This document shows, piece after piece, positions 8,726-18,212 of a stretch of DNA of 64,000 bases; position 1 is the first letter of the stretch, and every line of letters begins with the position of its first letter. The translations under genes were made by a program, and so were the position numbers. Under the pieces are notes generated by a model. It was not told the DNA's origin. It made no database searches and saw only the letters and a program-made list of their open reading frames with translations. The DNA is from Paenibacillus sp. KS-LC4. GTDB taxonomy: Bacteria > Bacillota > Bacilli > Paenibacillales > Paenibacillaceae. The DNA is taken from assembly GCF_036894955.1 (NCBI RefSeq), contig NZ_CP145905.1, forward strand, positions 1,619,501-1,683,500, written 5' to 3'.

Positions 8726-10603
8726 ATGAATCGGAATGAGGAGAAACAGGCGGTCAGCCCGGCTGAGGCGGCGGAGCTCATTCGTCATAAGCTGGCGCTG
8801 CTGCCGGATCAGCCCGGCTGCTATTTGATGAAAAACAGCGAAGGCACAATCATATACGTCGGCAAAGCCAAAATTTTAAAAAATCGCGTCCGCTCGTATT
8901 TCAACGGCTCTCATAATGGGAAGACGCAGCGCCTCGTTGCGGAAATCCGCGATTTTGATTTTATATTGACGAAGAGCAACATGGAGGCGCTCATTCTCGA
9001 GTGCAATCTCATTAAGCAATATCATCCGCGCTATAATGTTTTGCTGAAGGATGACAAATCCTTTCCTTATATAAAAATTACGCATGAGCAGCACCCAAAG
9101 CTCGAGGTAACCCGCAGGATGGCTAAGGATAAGGGGAAATATTTCGGCCCTTATCCGAATGCGTATGCAGCCCAGCAGACGAAGAAGCTGCTGGACCGGC
9201 TGTATCCGCTGCGTAAATGCAAGACGCTGCCCGACAAGGTATGTCTGTATTATCATATGGGGCAATGCATTGCGCCTTGTGAATACGACATTGAGCCGGG
9301 CACCTATGAGGCGATGGTTCAGGAAATTACCCGTTTTCTGAATGGCGGCCATGATGTGGTGCGAACGGATTTACAGCACAAAATGGAAGCTGCTGCCGAG
9401 CAGCTTGAATTCGAGCGGGCGAAGGAATACCGCGATCAGATTATTGCCATTGATGCGGTGATGGAGAAGCAGAAAATTACGATGTCGGACGCCATGGACC
9501 GCGATATTTTCGGCTATGCCGTCGAGAAGGGCTGGATGTGCGTCCAGATTCTCTATATGCGCCAAGGCAAGCTTATTGAGCGCCATGGAACAACCTTTCC
9601 TTATTACGGCGAAGAATACGATGATTTTATGACCTTCGTCACTCAATATTATAGTGAAAACCCGGCGCTGCCGAAGCAGATTTTGCTGCCATTTGCACCA
9701 GAGCAAGCGGAAGCCCCGCAGCTACAAGAGAAGGAGCTGTCCGTTGCCGAGGAGGCCGCTGCGGCGCTGCACCACTGGCTGAAGGTCAAGGTGCTGCTGC
9801 CGCAGCGCGGACGCAAGAGTGAGGTCGTCTCGATGGCGACGGAGAACGCCAAGGTTGCGCTTGCCGACAAGTTTCGGCTCATTGAGCGGGACGAGGAGCG
9901 CAGCGTCAAGGCGGCGGCAGGGCTTGCCGAATGGCTCGGCTTGCCGCAGGCGACCCGAATTGAGGCGTTTGACAATTCCAACATTCAAGGGACGAATCCA
10001 GTATCAGCCATGGTCGTATTTATTGACGGCAAGCCGGACCGCAAGGAATATCGCAAATACAAGGTCAAGACGGTCGTTGGACCAGATGATTACGAGACGA
10101 TGCGCGAGGTCATACGCAGACGCTATGAGCGGGTGTTGAAGGATCAGCTGGCAGCGCCGGATCTCATTGTCGTCGATGGCGGCAAAGGGCAAATTTCCGC
10201 AGCGATTGACGTGCTGCAAAATGAGCTGAACCTGTTTATCCCGGTATGCGGCCTCGTCAAAGATGCCAAGCACCGAACGGCTCAGCTTATGACCGGCGAT
10301 CCTGCCGAAATTATTCCTCTGCCGCGCGACAGCCAAGAGTTTTATTTGCTGCAGCGCATACAAGACGAGGTTCACCGCTTTGCGATTACGTTCCACCGCG
10401 AGCAGCGCGGCAAGTCGATGGTCGTCTCTCAGCTCGATGCCATTCCGGGCATAGGCGAGAAGCGGCGCAAGCTGCTGCTGAAGCATTTTGGCTCCATCAA
10501 AAAAATAAAAGAGGCCACGGTGGAAGATTTCCGGCCTCTTTCAATAGGAGATAAGCTTGCCGCACAAATTATTGCGGCATTGGGGGAGGAGGCGTCGCCG
10601 TAA
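8726..10603 (+). CDS. uvrC: Excinuclease ABC subunit C (UvrC)
   Basis: Nucleotide-excision repair endonuclease (625 aa from the chosen start) that makes both cuts around a lesion in the UvrB-DNA complex. The GIY-YIG nuclease domain is at about residues 20-100 ([20 protein letters not shown]), the UVR helix pair at about 205-240 ([19 protein letters not shown]), the RNase H-like nuclease follows ([30 protein letters not shown]), and tandem helix-hairpin-helix motifs lie at the C-terminus ([17 protein letters not shown]). The ATG at 8726 follows AAGGGAGG; an in-frame ATG at 8693 lacks a ribosome site. Its last 35 nt overlap the 3' end of the convergent protease gene. Confidence 0.97.
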   Translation: MNRNEEKQAVSPAEAAELIRHKLALLPDQPGCYLMKNSEGTIIYVGKAKILKNRVRSYFNGSHNGKTQRLVAEIRDFDFILTKSNMEALILECNLIKQYHPRYNVLLKDDKSFPYIKITHEQHPKLEVTRRMAKDKGKYFGPYPNAYAAQQTKKLLDRLYPLRKCKTLPDKVCLYYHMGQCIAPCEYDIEPGTYEAMVQEITRFLNGGHDVVRTDLQHKMEAAAEQLEFERAKEYRDQIIAIDAVMEKQKITMSDAMDRDIFGYAVEKGWMCVQILYMRQGKLIERHGTTFPYYGEEYDDFMTFVTQYYSENPALPKQILLPFAPEQAEAPQLQEKELSVAEEAAAALHHWLKVKVLLPQRGRKSEVVSMATENAKVALADKFRLIERDEERSVKAAAGLAEWLGLPQATRIEAFDNSNIQGTNPVSAMVVFIDGKPDRKEYRKYKVKTVVGPDDYETMREVIRRRYERVLKDQLAAPDLIVVDGGKGQISAAIDVLQNELNLFIPVCGLVKDAKHRTAQLMTGDPAEIIPLPRDSQEFYLLQRIQDEVHRFAITFHREQRGKSMVVSQLDAIPGIGEKRRKLLLKHFGSIKKIKEATVEDFRPLSIGDKLAAQIIAALGEEASP

Positions 10604-12218
10604 ACTGCGGCGGCCTTCCTCCTTTTTTTCTATGCCATATCCTTAGGACATAAGCAATCGGAACGGGCAGAACAGCGTAGAAAATCGCTGCCCCGATATT
10701 TAAAGCGCCGCCAACAGAAATGAGCGAGAAGCCCATTAAGAGCGAATCAAATATCGCATGAACAAATATGGCGGTAATGAGGCTATAACGCAGAAAAATG
10801 TAGCTGAAGATCAACCCAATAATAATCAGCTCAATCAGCCTGGTGTAAAAGGGGAAGATCGGGTAGGAGACATGCCCCAGCGCCCATAAGATGGTGGGGA
10901 TCAAGGCGGCTACGTAAATATTTTTGAACCATCTGCGGAACAGGGCAATGCCGAAAAAGCGGTAAATGGCTTCCTCGGAAATCGCTGCGCACCAAGCCAG
11001 CATCGGCATGAGCCACAGCCATTTGATGTTGTAGGGAGACTGGGTCGCATCGCTGGTGCTCCAACTGCCGATTGCCGATTCGAGCACCAGAAAAATGACC
11101 GATTGCACGCCCAGCAAAATCAGGGCAATTAAATAGCCGAGTCCCATGCTGCGCCATACATGCTCGCCGTAATTTTTTTCCCGGAAGCCTGGCCATACCG
11201 GACGTTTCCACGAGCGCCACATGCCGTCTCCGGCGACGAAGGAGAAATAGACGGCTGCGCCAACGGGGAGCAGGAGAAGCGCAGTAAACCATGCCATGAA
11301 AGAAACCTGACCATCACTCATCACCTGTTCACCCTGCTGGGCGATAATGCCGTCCATAATGCCAAGATTGTTAATAATATAAAAAACGGTGAAAATAAGG
11401 CTAATAACAATGCCGCGTTTGAATGTCGTATGACGGCGGTATAATATCGCATAGATAATAGCAAGCACCAGCGTGATGAAAGTCATGTAGGTGAGGCTAA
11501 TCAACGATAACACGTCAGCCGTATTTTTTTGCTGCTCAACAATGGCGACATAATCTGTCGGTGGCACAAATGCGGGCTTATAAGTTGAAACAATGGTTTT
11601 GTCGCCATTCTGAATGAAACCAAATCTTAGCTCAAGCTGCGAGCCGCCTGCTGCATACCCTGTGGGATGAATGACGACCTGTCCAAGGGAGTTAACGGTA
11701 GCATCGTTCAAATCCTTGGCTTGAAAGCCCTGTGTAGTCGCAAAGCTGGTCGCTGCATCTAGAAGCAGCTTCTTCTCTTTAATGGTATTTGCGCTCGTAG
11801 CCACTCCAAGGAGGTTCCAAGCGACGACGCTGCCGCTTTGCATGTGGAGATAGATGAACGCGGTGCTGCCATCGTCAAGCGTAACTTGCGTTTGGTAGGT
11901 GTCGAGCGGAAATTGCTGCATATATTTGGAGGCATACTCCTCGTACAGCTTTTCTTTTATTAAATAGCCGGTTTCATTGCTATCGGTTTGATAAACGGCA
12001 TGAGCGTCCGTGACGTTAACGCCGAACTGTTTCTTGGCAAATTCCGTTGCTTTTTGCAGCGCTGCCTCATTGCCAATAACGTTGCCCTGTGATTCTGATA
12101 CGCCTGAAGCTGGACCGCCAAGCATGGGCATGATTTGCAAAAATACAAAAACGATGACGCCAATGACGGCGGCCCATACAAATTTTCTCCACTCGCGTGG
12201 AGCAATAAATTCAATCAT
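10569..12218 (-). CDS. CPBP family intramembrane metalloprotease
   Basis: Protein of 549 aa. Residues 15-35 form a membrane segment, followed by a long extracytoplasmic region to about residue 230 with PepSY-like character, then several membrane helices. The C-terminal CPBP (CAAX protease, Abi) domain carries motif 1 EEAIYRFFG around residue 415, motif 2 [10 protein letters not shown] (His) and motif 3 [10 protein letters not shown] (His). These are the metal and catalytic residues of Rce1-type glutamic proteases. The tail is proline-rich (ATPPPPMPQ) and is encoded in the region overlapping uvrC. GAGGTGA precedes the ATG. The substrate is unknown. Confidence 0.88.
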   Translation of the reverse strand: MIEFIAPREWRKFVWAAVIGVIVFVFLQIMPMLGGPASGVSESQGNVIGNEAALQKATEFAKKQFGVNVTDAHAVYQTDSNETGYLIKEKLYEEYASKYMQQFPLDTYQTQVTLDDGSTAFIYLHMQSGSVVAWNLLGVATSANTIKEKKLLLDAATSFATTQGFQAKDLNDATVNSLGQVVIHPTGYAAGGSQLELRFGFIQNGDKTIVSTYKPAFVPPTDYVAIVEQQKNTADVLSLISLTYMTFITLVLAIIYAILYRRHTTFKRGIVISLIFTVFYIINNLGIMDGIIAQQGEQVMSDGQVSFMAWFTALLLLPVGAAVYFSFVAGDGMWRSWKRPVWPGFREKNYGEHVWRSMGLGYLIALILLGVQSVIFLVLESAIGSWSTSDATQSPYNIKWLWLMPMLAWCAAISEEAIYRFFGIALFRRWFKNIYVAALIPTILWALGHVSYPIFPFYTRLIELIIIGLIFSYIFLRYSLITAIFVHAIFDSLLMGFSLISVGGALNIGAAIFYAVLPVPIAYVLRIWHRKKGGRPPQFTATPPPPMPQ

Positions 12219-12386
12219 AACTCACCTCAATTTCAGTTTAATCAAAAATAAAGCATAGCACTCTTAACATACCATATTAAACCATACGACCGCCAATCTA
12301 ACAGCTCTTCATCCTCTTGGGAGCTTGTCAACGTTGCCTGCATTCATAAAACAGAGAAATAACGATATCCAGCAAGCTAATGGCAG

Positions 12387-12446
12387 GCTGTTTCTCTTGC
12401 AGGGCTGTTTTTGAATGAAATCAGCTGTTTTTCTTGCAAAAGGCTG
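12387..12446. repeat. Short direct repeats GCTGTTTYTCTTGCA upstream of ktrB
   Basis: GCTGTTTCTCTTGCA near 12388 and GCTGTTTTTCTTGCA near 12424 are 15-nt copies 36 nt apart; shorter GGCTGTTTT copies follow each. They lie just ahead of the ktrB promoter, so they might be binding sites, but may be chance. I see nothing else in the 340-nt gap apart from the promoter. Confidence 0.4.
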
Positions 12447-12447
12447 T

Positions 12448-12477
12448 TTTATACCCGGCACGCTTTAAGCTTATAAT
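12448..12477 (+). promoter_or_regulatory. Sigma-A promoter of ktrBA
   Basis: TTTATA (12448-12453), an 18-nt spacer and TATAAT (12472-12477), with a leader of about 75 nt to ktrB. Confidence 0.6.
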
Positions 12478-12558
12478 CGTTAAGTCATGTGTAATGGAAA
12501 GCTTAAGACATAACTGCTGCAAGTGAAAAGAATAATAGGCATTATTAAGGTGGATGCA

Positions 12559-13902
12559 ATGAAAATTTCGTTTTTTTCCTTACTCAAATGGTCTCCGCCA
12601 CGTATATTGGTCGTGGGCTTTGCGATTATTATTATGCTGGGAGCGCTGCTGCTATCCCTGCCATTTGCTTCGGCCGACGGCAGCGGACTGCGATTTCTGG
12701 ATGCTTTCTTTACAGCTACCTCGGCAACCAGCGTGACGGGGCTTGTCGTCGTGGATTCCGGCACCTATTTCTCAATCGCCGGACAATTGATTATTATGCT
12801 GCTTATCCAAATCGGCGGGCTTGGCTTTATGACGATGGGCACGCTGTTCGCGCTTGTGCTGAAAAAACGAATTTCACTAAAGGAACGGCTCATTTTGCAG
12901 GAAGCAATGAATCAGGGGAGCATGGAGGGAATTGTTCGGCTCATCCGCAAGGTTATTGTATATTCGTTGTCCTTTGAGCTCATTGGTACGCTTCTGTTTA
13001 CCCTGCGCTTCGCTTGCGACATGCCGTTTGGCAAAGCGATGTATTTCGGTTTGTTTCATGCTATATCGCTGTTTAACAATGCAGGCTTCGATATTTTTGG
13101 CGACTACCGCAGCCTGACGATGTATGTAGATGACCCAATCGTGAACCTGACTGCTATGCTGCTTATTATATCCGGGGGGCTCGGTTTTATCGTCATCTCG
13201 GATTTGCTGGAATTTCGCCGCCGCAAGCGGCTTTCACTGCACAGCAAGGTGGTGCTGGCGATGACCGGCTCGCTCATCGCAGTTGGGGCGGTCGTTATTT
13301 TCATCTTTGAGTTTTCGAATGCGTCAACACTTGGCTCGCTGGATTGGGGCGGAAAAATCCTGTCGTCCTTCTTCCAGTCCGTCTCGCCGAGGACAGCAGG
13401 TGCCAATACGCTGAACTATGCCGATTTGCGGCAAGCGACTTTATTTTTCACCATTATATTGATGTTTATTGGCGCATCTCCCGGCTCGACAGGGGGCGGG
13501 ATCAAGACGACGACGTTTATGACGCTCATAGGGGCGGTTGTCGCGATGTTTCGGGGGAAAGAGGACATTGTCCTGTTCCGTTACCGCCTCGGCAAGGAGC
13601 GGGTGCTCAAGGCGCTTACCATTACGATGCTGTCGCTGGTGCTGGTCGTCGTCGTAACGATGCTGTTATCCGCAACCGAGGATCAGCAGTTTATTAAAAT
13701 TTTGTTTGAAGCAACATCCGCCTTCGGGACGGTAGGCTTGTCGATGGGCATCACGCCAGAGCTGAGCGATTTCGGGAAAATCATCATCTCCATTACGATG
13801 TTTGCCGGGCGACTAGGCCCGCTGACGCTTGCTTATGCGCTCAATCCGAAAACAAGCAAGGAGCTTTATCGGTATCCCGAGGGCAAAATTACAATTGGAT
13901 AG
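12559..13902 (+). CDS. ktrB: Potassium uptake transporter membrane subunit KtrB
   Basis: Protein of 447 aa of the TrkH/KtrB superfamily, a K+ translocator built of four membrane-pore-membrane repeats. The four pore loops with their conserved glycines are readable: TSATSVTGLV, LFNNAGFD, VSPRTAGANT and SAFGTVGLSMG. Length fits KtrB (about 445) rather than TrkH. The ATG at 12559 has AAGGTGG six nt upstream; a start 12 codons earlier has no site. ktrA follows after 17 nt, giving the full KtrAB system for K+ uptake under osmotic stress. Confidence 0.95.
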   Translation: MKISFFSLLKWSPPRILVVGFAIIIMLGALLLSLPFASADGSGLRFLDAFFTATSATSVTGLVVVDSGTYFSIAGQLIIMLLIQIGGLGFMTMGTLFALVLKKRISLKERLILQEAMNQGSMEGIVRLIRKVIVYSLSFELIGTLLFTLRFACDMPFGKAMYFGLFHAISLFNNAGFDIFGDYRSLTMYVDDPIVNLTAMLLIISGGLGFIVISDLLEFRRRKRLSLHSKVVLAMTGSLIAVGAVVIFIFEFSNASTLGSLDWGGKILSSFFQSVSPRTAGANTLNYADLRQATLFFTIILMFIGASPGSTGGGIKTTTFMTLIGAVVAMFRGKEDIVLFRYRLGKERVLKALTITMLSLVLVVVVTMLLSATEDQQFIKILFEATSAFGTVGLSMGITPELSDFGKIIISITMFAGRLGPLTLAYALNPKTSKELYRYPEGKITIG

Positions 13903-13919
13903 GGGAAACATGGATTTAT

Positions 13920-14582
13920 ATGAAAAAGAACCAGTTCGTCATTGTGGGGCTCGGGCGTTTCGGCTCAAGCTTAGGCAGAGAGTTGATTCAGCTAGGCTAC
14001 GAGGTGCTAGGCGTGGATAAGGATGAGGAGGTCGTGCAGGAGATGAGCGATGTGCTCACCTATACCGTCTCAGCCGATTGTACAGATGAGGAGACGCTCC
14101 GCTCGATTGGCGTTCGGAATTTTGACGTTGGTGTTGTAGCGATTGGGGATGATATTCAAGCGAGCATTTTGACGACGATTTTACTCAAGGATTTGGGTGT
14201 TAAGACAGTCGTGGCCAAGGCGATGGACGAGCTGCACGGACGAGTGCTGGAAAAAATCGGCGTGGATCGCGTTATTTATCCGGAGCGGGATATGGGCATT
14301 CGTGTCGCACATCAGCTGGTGTCGCCGAATTTGCTCGATTACATCGAGCTGTCCAAGGATTATACAATTGCCGAGCTTGTCGTTACGGGAAAAATGCATG
14401 GCAAAACGCTCAGCGATCTCGACCTGCGTGCCCGCTTCGGGTGCAGCATAGTAGCGATAAATAAGCCGAATGGCATTATTATTGCCCCGACGGCAACCGA
14501 TGTGCTGTACGAGCGTGATGTCATGGTCATTATCGGAACGAATGAGCAGATTGAGCAGTTTGAAGAGGCAGCAACAAGGTGA
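13920..14582 (+). CDS. ktrA: Potassium uptake regulatory subunit KtrA (RCK)
   Basis: Cytosolic gating ring subunit, 220 aa. RCK_N (residues 4-125) starts with the nucleotide-binding motif VGLGRFGSSLG; RCK_C occupies about residues 138-218, the region that binds cyclic-di-AMP in characterised KtrA. It partners with KtrB, encoded directly upstream. AGGGGAAAC is a weak ribosome site at the expected distance. A terminator follows directly. Confidence 0.94.
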   Translation: MKKNQFVIVGLGRFGSSLGRELIQLGYEVLGVDKDEEVVQEMSDVLTYTVSADCTDEETLRSIGVRNFDVGVVAIGDDIQASILTTILLKDLGVKTVVAKAMDELHGRVLEKIGVDRVIYPERDMGIRVAHQLVSPNLLDYIELSKDYTIAELVVTGKMHGKTLSDLDLRARFGCSIVAINKPNGIIIAPTATDVLYERDVMVIIGTNEQIEQFEEAATR

Positions 14583-14587
14583 CAATA

Positions 14588-14632
14588 AAGACAGCAGCGC
14601 TTTTGTCTATTCGCATCTGCGCTGCTGTCTTC
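14588..14632 (+). terminator. Intrinsic terminator of ktrBA
   Basis: AAGACAGCAGCGC pairs perfectly with GCGCTGCTGTCTT (14619-14631), followed by a short T-rich stretch. It lies between convergent ktrA and the LysR gene. Confidence 0.75.
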
Positions 14633-14647
14633 TTGCTGCTATGCTGC

Positions 14648-15538
14648 TCACGACTTCGAACGGGCGGCTAGCTCCTCAATCCATAGACGTACCGCTGGAT
14701 GCAGCGCTGCCGGGTCGGCGTGAATGAGCGAGGTCGTGCGCTTCGTCTCCGCTAGCTCTCTAATCGGAATGACGGTGAGGTCGTTGTCAGCCAGCAGCTG
14801 CTCGCGCACATACGATTGAGGCAATAGTGTCGCTGCTCGGCACGTGTGCTGAAGCCGAACGATGGCCTCGAAGGAGTCGATTTCCATGCGCACATCCGGC
14901 TGGAGATTATATTTGGCGAACAACTCGTCGGTAAGCATGCGATACCAGGTTCCTTTGGAGAATAGCAGAATCGGCAAGCCGTTGAGGTCTTGAATGCCGA
15001 GCATGCCTTTATCGGTCACAACCATGCTTTTCGGCAGAACGAGCAGCAGATGATCTTCAAACAGCGGGACGCAGTGCAGTTGGGCGTCTTCAATACGCGA
15101 GGCGACAATGCCGATATCCGCTTTGCCTTCCCTTACATAAGTAACGATCTCATGGGTTTTGCCCGTGACCGCCTTAATATCGAATTCAGGATGGCTGCCA
15201 TTGAGCGCTTTAATAAAATCGGGCAGTGTCGTTTGCAGCGTCGTCAGGCTCGCACCAATCGTAATGGACGTTCGACCTGCCGACTCGTAATCGGCAACCT
15301 TCTGCAGGTACCGCCGGTGCAGCTGGCGAAGCTCCAGCGCGTATTCATAGGTCATCTGGCCGATAGGCGTCAGCTCAAGCCGCTTGCCGATTCGCCTAAA
15401 CAGCTGTGAGCCGATATCCTGCTCAAGCTTGGCAATTTTACGGGAGAGGGCAGGCTGGGACAAATTCAGCAGCGCTGCAGCCTTGTTCATGCTGGACTGC
15501 TCGACGATGGCGGCAAACATATGCATTTCCTCAATCAA
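14648..15538 (-). CDS. LysR family transcriptional regulator divergent from sdhCAB
   Basis: Protein of 296 aa. The N-terminal winged helix-turn-helix spans residues 2-60 (MFAAIVEQSSMNKAAALLNL then SQPALSRKIAKLEQDIG). The effector domain spans about 88-290 (TLPDFIKALNGSHPEFDIKA, KADIGIVASRI). It is divergent from the succinate dehydrogenase operon and separated from it by 218 nt with two inverted repeats, so control of sdhCAB is a sensible guess, comparable in role to CcpC-type LysR control of the TCA cycle in Bacillus. The co-inducer is unknown. Confidence 0.9.
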   Translation of the reverse strand: MIEEMHMFAAIVEQSSMNKAAALLNLSQPALSRKIAKLEQDIGSQLFRRIGKRLELTPIGQMTYEYALELRQLHRRYLQKVADYESAGRTSITIGASLTTLQTTLPDFIKALNGSHPEFDIKAVTGKTHEIVTYVREGKADIGIVASRIEDAQLHCVPLFEDHLLLVLPKSMVVTDKGMLGIQDLNGLPILLFSKGTWYRMLTDELFAKYNLQPDVRMEIDSFEAIVRLQHTCRAATLLPQSYVREQLLADNDLTVIPIRELAETKRTTSLIHADPAALHPAVRLWIEELAARSKS

Positions 15539-15567
15539 AAAAAGCCAGCTCCTATCTGCTTATGTTG

Positions 15568-15583
15568 ATTTGTTATAACAAAT
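15568..15583. promoter_or_regulatory. Perfect 16-bp palindrome in the LysR-sdhC gap
   Basis: ATTTGTTATAACAAAT is a perfect palindrome 30 nt upstream of the LysR start, with further ATAA/TTAT half-sites at 15585-15610. It is a candidate binding site for autoregulation. Confidence 0.55.
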
Positions 15584-15648
15584 TATAAAAAATAAGCAAT
15601 TCCATTATAAGCTGAAAAGGAGTACGATGGGAAGTGTGACTAAACTGT

Positions 15649-15664
15649 GTCAACTTTTGTTGAC
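15649..15664. promoter_or_regulatory. Inverted repeat overlapping the sdh -35 box
   Basis: GTCAAC TTTT GTTGAC, perfect 6-bp arms. The right arm contains most of the TTGACG -35 element, so a bound protein would block the promoter. Confidence 0.5.
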
Positions 15665-15688
15665 GGAGAAAGAACCGAAGAGTAAAAT
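15660..15688 (+). promoter_or_regulatory. Sigma-A promoter of sdhCAB
   Basis: TTGACG (15660-15665), a 17-nt spacer and TAAAAT (15683-15688), about 70 nt before sdhC. Confidence 0.75.
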
Positions 15689-15756
15689 GTAGATTGATTT
15701 GTAGACAAGTATTTTGAGGAAAGCGTAACCACAGTCTGGAAAGGAGACACAAAGGC

Positions 15757-16428
15757 ATGAAAGGAAATTCGTATTTTTCCCGTAAGCTTCACTCGCTGCT
15801 TGGTATCATTCCACTCGGAATGTTTATCGTTGTGCATGCGCTTACGAACTATCAATCGTTCGAGAGGGGGGCAGAGGGGTTCAGCAGCGGCGTTAGCCTC
15901 ATTAACAGCTTGCCATTGCTGCCGATTTTTGAAATTTTCGGTATTTACCTCCCGCTGCTTTTCCATGGCGTGTACGGCTTATATGTAGCCTATCAATCGG
16001 ACAGCAACCTAGGGCGCTTCAAGTACGGCCGCAACTGGGCGTTTACATTTCAGCGTATAACGGGTGTTATTACGTTTATCTTCGTGTTCTGGCACGTATA
16101 CCAAACTCGTTTTCAGGTGTACATGGGCCATATCACACATGAAGAGCTAGGCTCCACGATGCATAATATCGCGACTAACCCGCTTTATTTTGTATTTTAT
16201 GTGGTCGGAGTCCTCGCAGCGACGTTCCACTTTGCCAATGGCCTTTGGGCATTTTTGATCAGCTGGGGCATTACAGTAGGACCTCGTGCACAACGTATTT
16301 CATCCATTATATGTATGGGTGTTTTTGTAGTCGTAGCTGCACTGTTTATCCTTTCGCTGGTTGCCTTCCGCGGCGACGAATTCAAGGAAGCAGCCGATCT
16401 TGCATGGGCTTGGACTAATATCGGATAG
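15757..16428 (+). CDS. sdhC: Succinate dehydrogenase cytochrome b558 subunit
   Basis: Membrane anchor of complex II, 223 aa, with five hydrophobic segments and several histidines placed as heme ligands (KLHSLLGIIPLGMFIVVHAL, LLFHGVYGLY, FVFWHVYQTR, FHFANGLWAF). It is the single-anchor type with two hemes b seen in B. subtilis; no sdhD is present. AAAGGAGA precedes the ATG. First gene of sdhCAB. It transfers electrons from SdhB to menaquinone, which fits the menaquinone gene mqnC in this window. Confidence 0.95.
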   Translation: MKGNSYFSRKLHSLLGIIPLGMFIVVHALTNYQSFERGAEGFSSGVSLINSLPLLPIFEIFGIYLPLLFHGVYGLYVAYQSDSNLGRFKYGRNWAFTFQRITGVITFIFVFWHVYQTRFQVYMGHITHEELGSTMHNIATNPLYFVFYVVGVLAATFHFANGLWAFLISWGITVGPRAQRISSIICMGVFVVVAALFILSLVAFRGDEFKEAADLAWAWTNIG

Positions 16429-16452
16429 TTTGAACACAAGGAGTGAAGCGTG

Positions 16453-18210
16453 ATGGCTAACAATAAAATAATCGTCGTAGGCGGCGGCCTTGCCGGTCTA
16501 ATGGCTACGATAAAGGCAGCAGAAGCTGGCATGCACGTTGATCTGTTCTCGATCGTGCCGGTGAAGCGTTCCCATTCCGTCTGCGCACAGGGCGGCATCA
16601 ATGGAGCGGTAAATACAAAAGGTGAAGGCGACTCGCCTTGGGAGCATTTTGACGATACGGTGTATGGGGGAGACTTCCTCGCTAACCAGCCACCAGTTAA
16701 GGCAATGTGTGAAGCAGCACCAGGCATTATCCACTTAATGGACCGTATGGGCGTTATGTTCAGCCGTACGCCGGAGGGCTTGCTCGATTTCCGTCGTTTC
16801 GGAGGTACACAGTATCACCGTACTGCATTTGCAGGTGCCACAACGGGACAGCAGCTGCTATACGCTTTGGACGAGCAAGTTCGCCGCTGGGAAGCTGCCG
16901 GTCTCGTAACGAAATACGAGCACTGGGAATTCCTTGGCGCGGTTCTGGATGACGAAGGCATTTGCCGCGGAGTATCTGCACAGGATTTGCGTTCAATGGA
17001 AGTGAAGACGTTTATTGGTGATGCCGTTATATTGGCATCGGGTGGTCCTGGTATTATTTTTGGCAAGACGACGAACTCGGTTATTAATACAGGTACAGCA
17101 GCAAGTGCGGTGTATCAGCAAGGCGTTAATTATGCGAACGGCGAATTTATTCAAATTCACCCAACCGCGATTCCAGGCGATGACAAGCTGCGCTTGATGT
17201 CCGAATCGGCACGTGGCGAAGGCGGACGCGTATGGACTTACAAAGACGGCAAGCCTTGGTACTTCCTTGAGGATAAATATCCGGCTTACGGAAACCTTGT
17301 ACCGCGCGATATTGCGACTCGTGAAATTTTCAGCGTCTGTGTCGATCAGAAGCTCGGCATTAATGGCGAGAACATGGTTTATCTTGATCTTTCTCATAAA
17401 GATCCGAAGGAGCTTGATGTGAAGCTCGGCGGCATCATTGAAATTTATGAGAAGTTCATGGGTGATGACCCACGGAAGCTGCCGATGAAAATTTTCCCTG
17501 CGGTTCACTATTCGATGGGCGGCATGTGGGTGGATTACAACCAAATGACGAACATCCCTGGTTTGTTTGCAGCAGGCGAATGCGAGTATCAATACCATGG
17601 TGCGAACCGTCTCGGAGCGAACTCGCTGCTGTCGGCAATCTACGGCGGTATGGTCGCAGGTCCGAAAGCGGTAGAGTACATTAAAGGCATGAAGAAGGCT
17701 TCGGCTGACGTGGCTTCCTCCGTATTTGACCGTGAGCAAAAACGCCAGACGAATAAATACGAAAGCATTCTTGCCATGAACGGTACAGAAAATGCTTACG
17801 TTCTGCACAAGGAGCTTGGCGAATGGATGACCAACAATATGACGGTTGTTCGCTTCAACGACAAGCTGCAAGCAACGATCAACAAGATCAAAGAACTCAA
17901 GCAGCGTTATAACAATATCAACATCAATGACTCGATGAAATGGAACAACTCAAGCGTCGCCTTCACTCGCCAGCTATGGAATATGCTTGAGCTGTCCGAG
18001 GCTATGACCCTGGGTGCCCTGCTTCGTGACGAAAGCCGCGGTGCGCATTACAAGCCGGAGTTCACTGAGCGCAATGACGAGAAGTTCATGAAGTCAACGA
18101 TTGCGACGTGGACGAAGGAAGGTCCACAAATTTCGTACGAGGACATCGATGTTTCCCTTATTTCACCGCGTAAACGCGACTACACAGCGAACAAGAAGAA
18201 AGGAGAATAA
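16453..18210 (+). CDS. sdhA: Succinate dehydrogenase flavoprotein subunit
   Basis: Catalytic subunit, 585 aa. FAD-binding VVGGGLAGLMA at the N-terminus; SHSVCAQGGING carries the histidine used for covalent FAD attachment; HPTAIPG and SESARGEGGRVW contain active-site residues; the C-terminal helical domain contains the conserved RDESRGAHYKPEF. AAGGAG lies nine nt before this ATG; a GTG codon directly ahead could also start the protein. It oxidises succinate to fumarate on the cytoplasmic face. SdhB starts two nt after the stop. Confidence 0.97.
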   Translation: MANNKIIVVGGGLAGLMATIKAAEAGMHVDLFSIVPVKRSHSVCAQGGINGAVNTKGEGDSPWEHFDDTVYGGDFLANQPPVKAMCEAAPGIIHLMDRMGVMFSRTPEGLLDFRRFGGTQYHRTAFAGATTGQQLLYALDEQVRRWEAAGLVTKYEHWEFLGAVLDDEGICRGVSAQDLRSMEVKTFIGDAVILASGGPGIIFGKTTNSVINTGTAASAVYQQGVNYANGEFIQIHPTAIPGDDKLRLMSESARGEGGRVWTYKDGKPWYFLEDKYPAYGNLVPRDIATREIFSVCVDQKLGINGENMVYLDLSHKDPKELDVKLGGIIEIYEKFMGDDPRKLPMKIFPAVHYSMGGMWVDYNQMTNIPGLFAAGECEYQYHGANRLGANSLLSAIYGGMVAGPKAVEYIKGMKKASADVASSVFDREQKRQTNKYESILAMNGTENAYVLHKELGEWMTNNMTVVRFNDKLQATINKIKELKQRYNNININDSMKWNNSSVAFTRQLWNMLELSEAMTLGALLRDESRGAHYKPEFTERNDEKFMKSTIATWTKEGPQISYEDIDVSLISPRKRDYTANKKKGE

Positions 18211-18212
18211 AG

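Noticed and set aside
12219..12558. Cyclic-di-AMP (ydaO/yuaA) riboswitch ahead of ktrBA, as in B. subtilis
   Set aside because: None of the conserved aptamer strings is readable and the leader from the predicted start is only about 75 nt.
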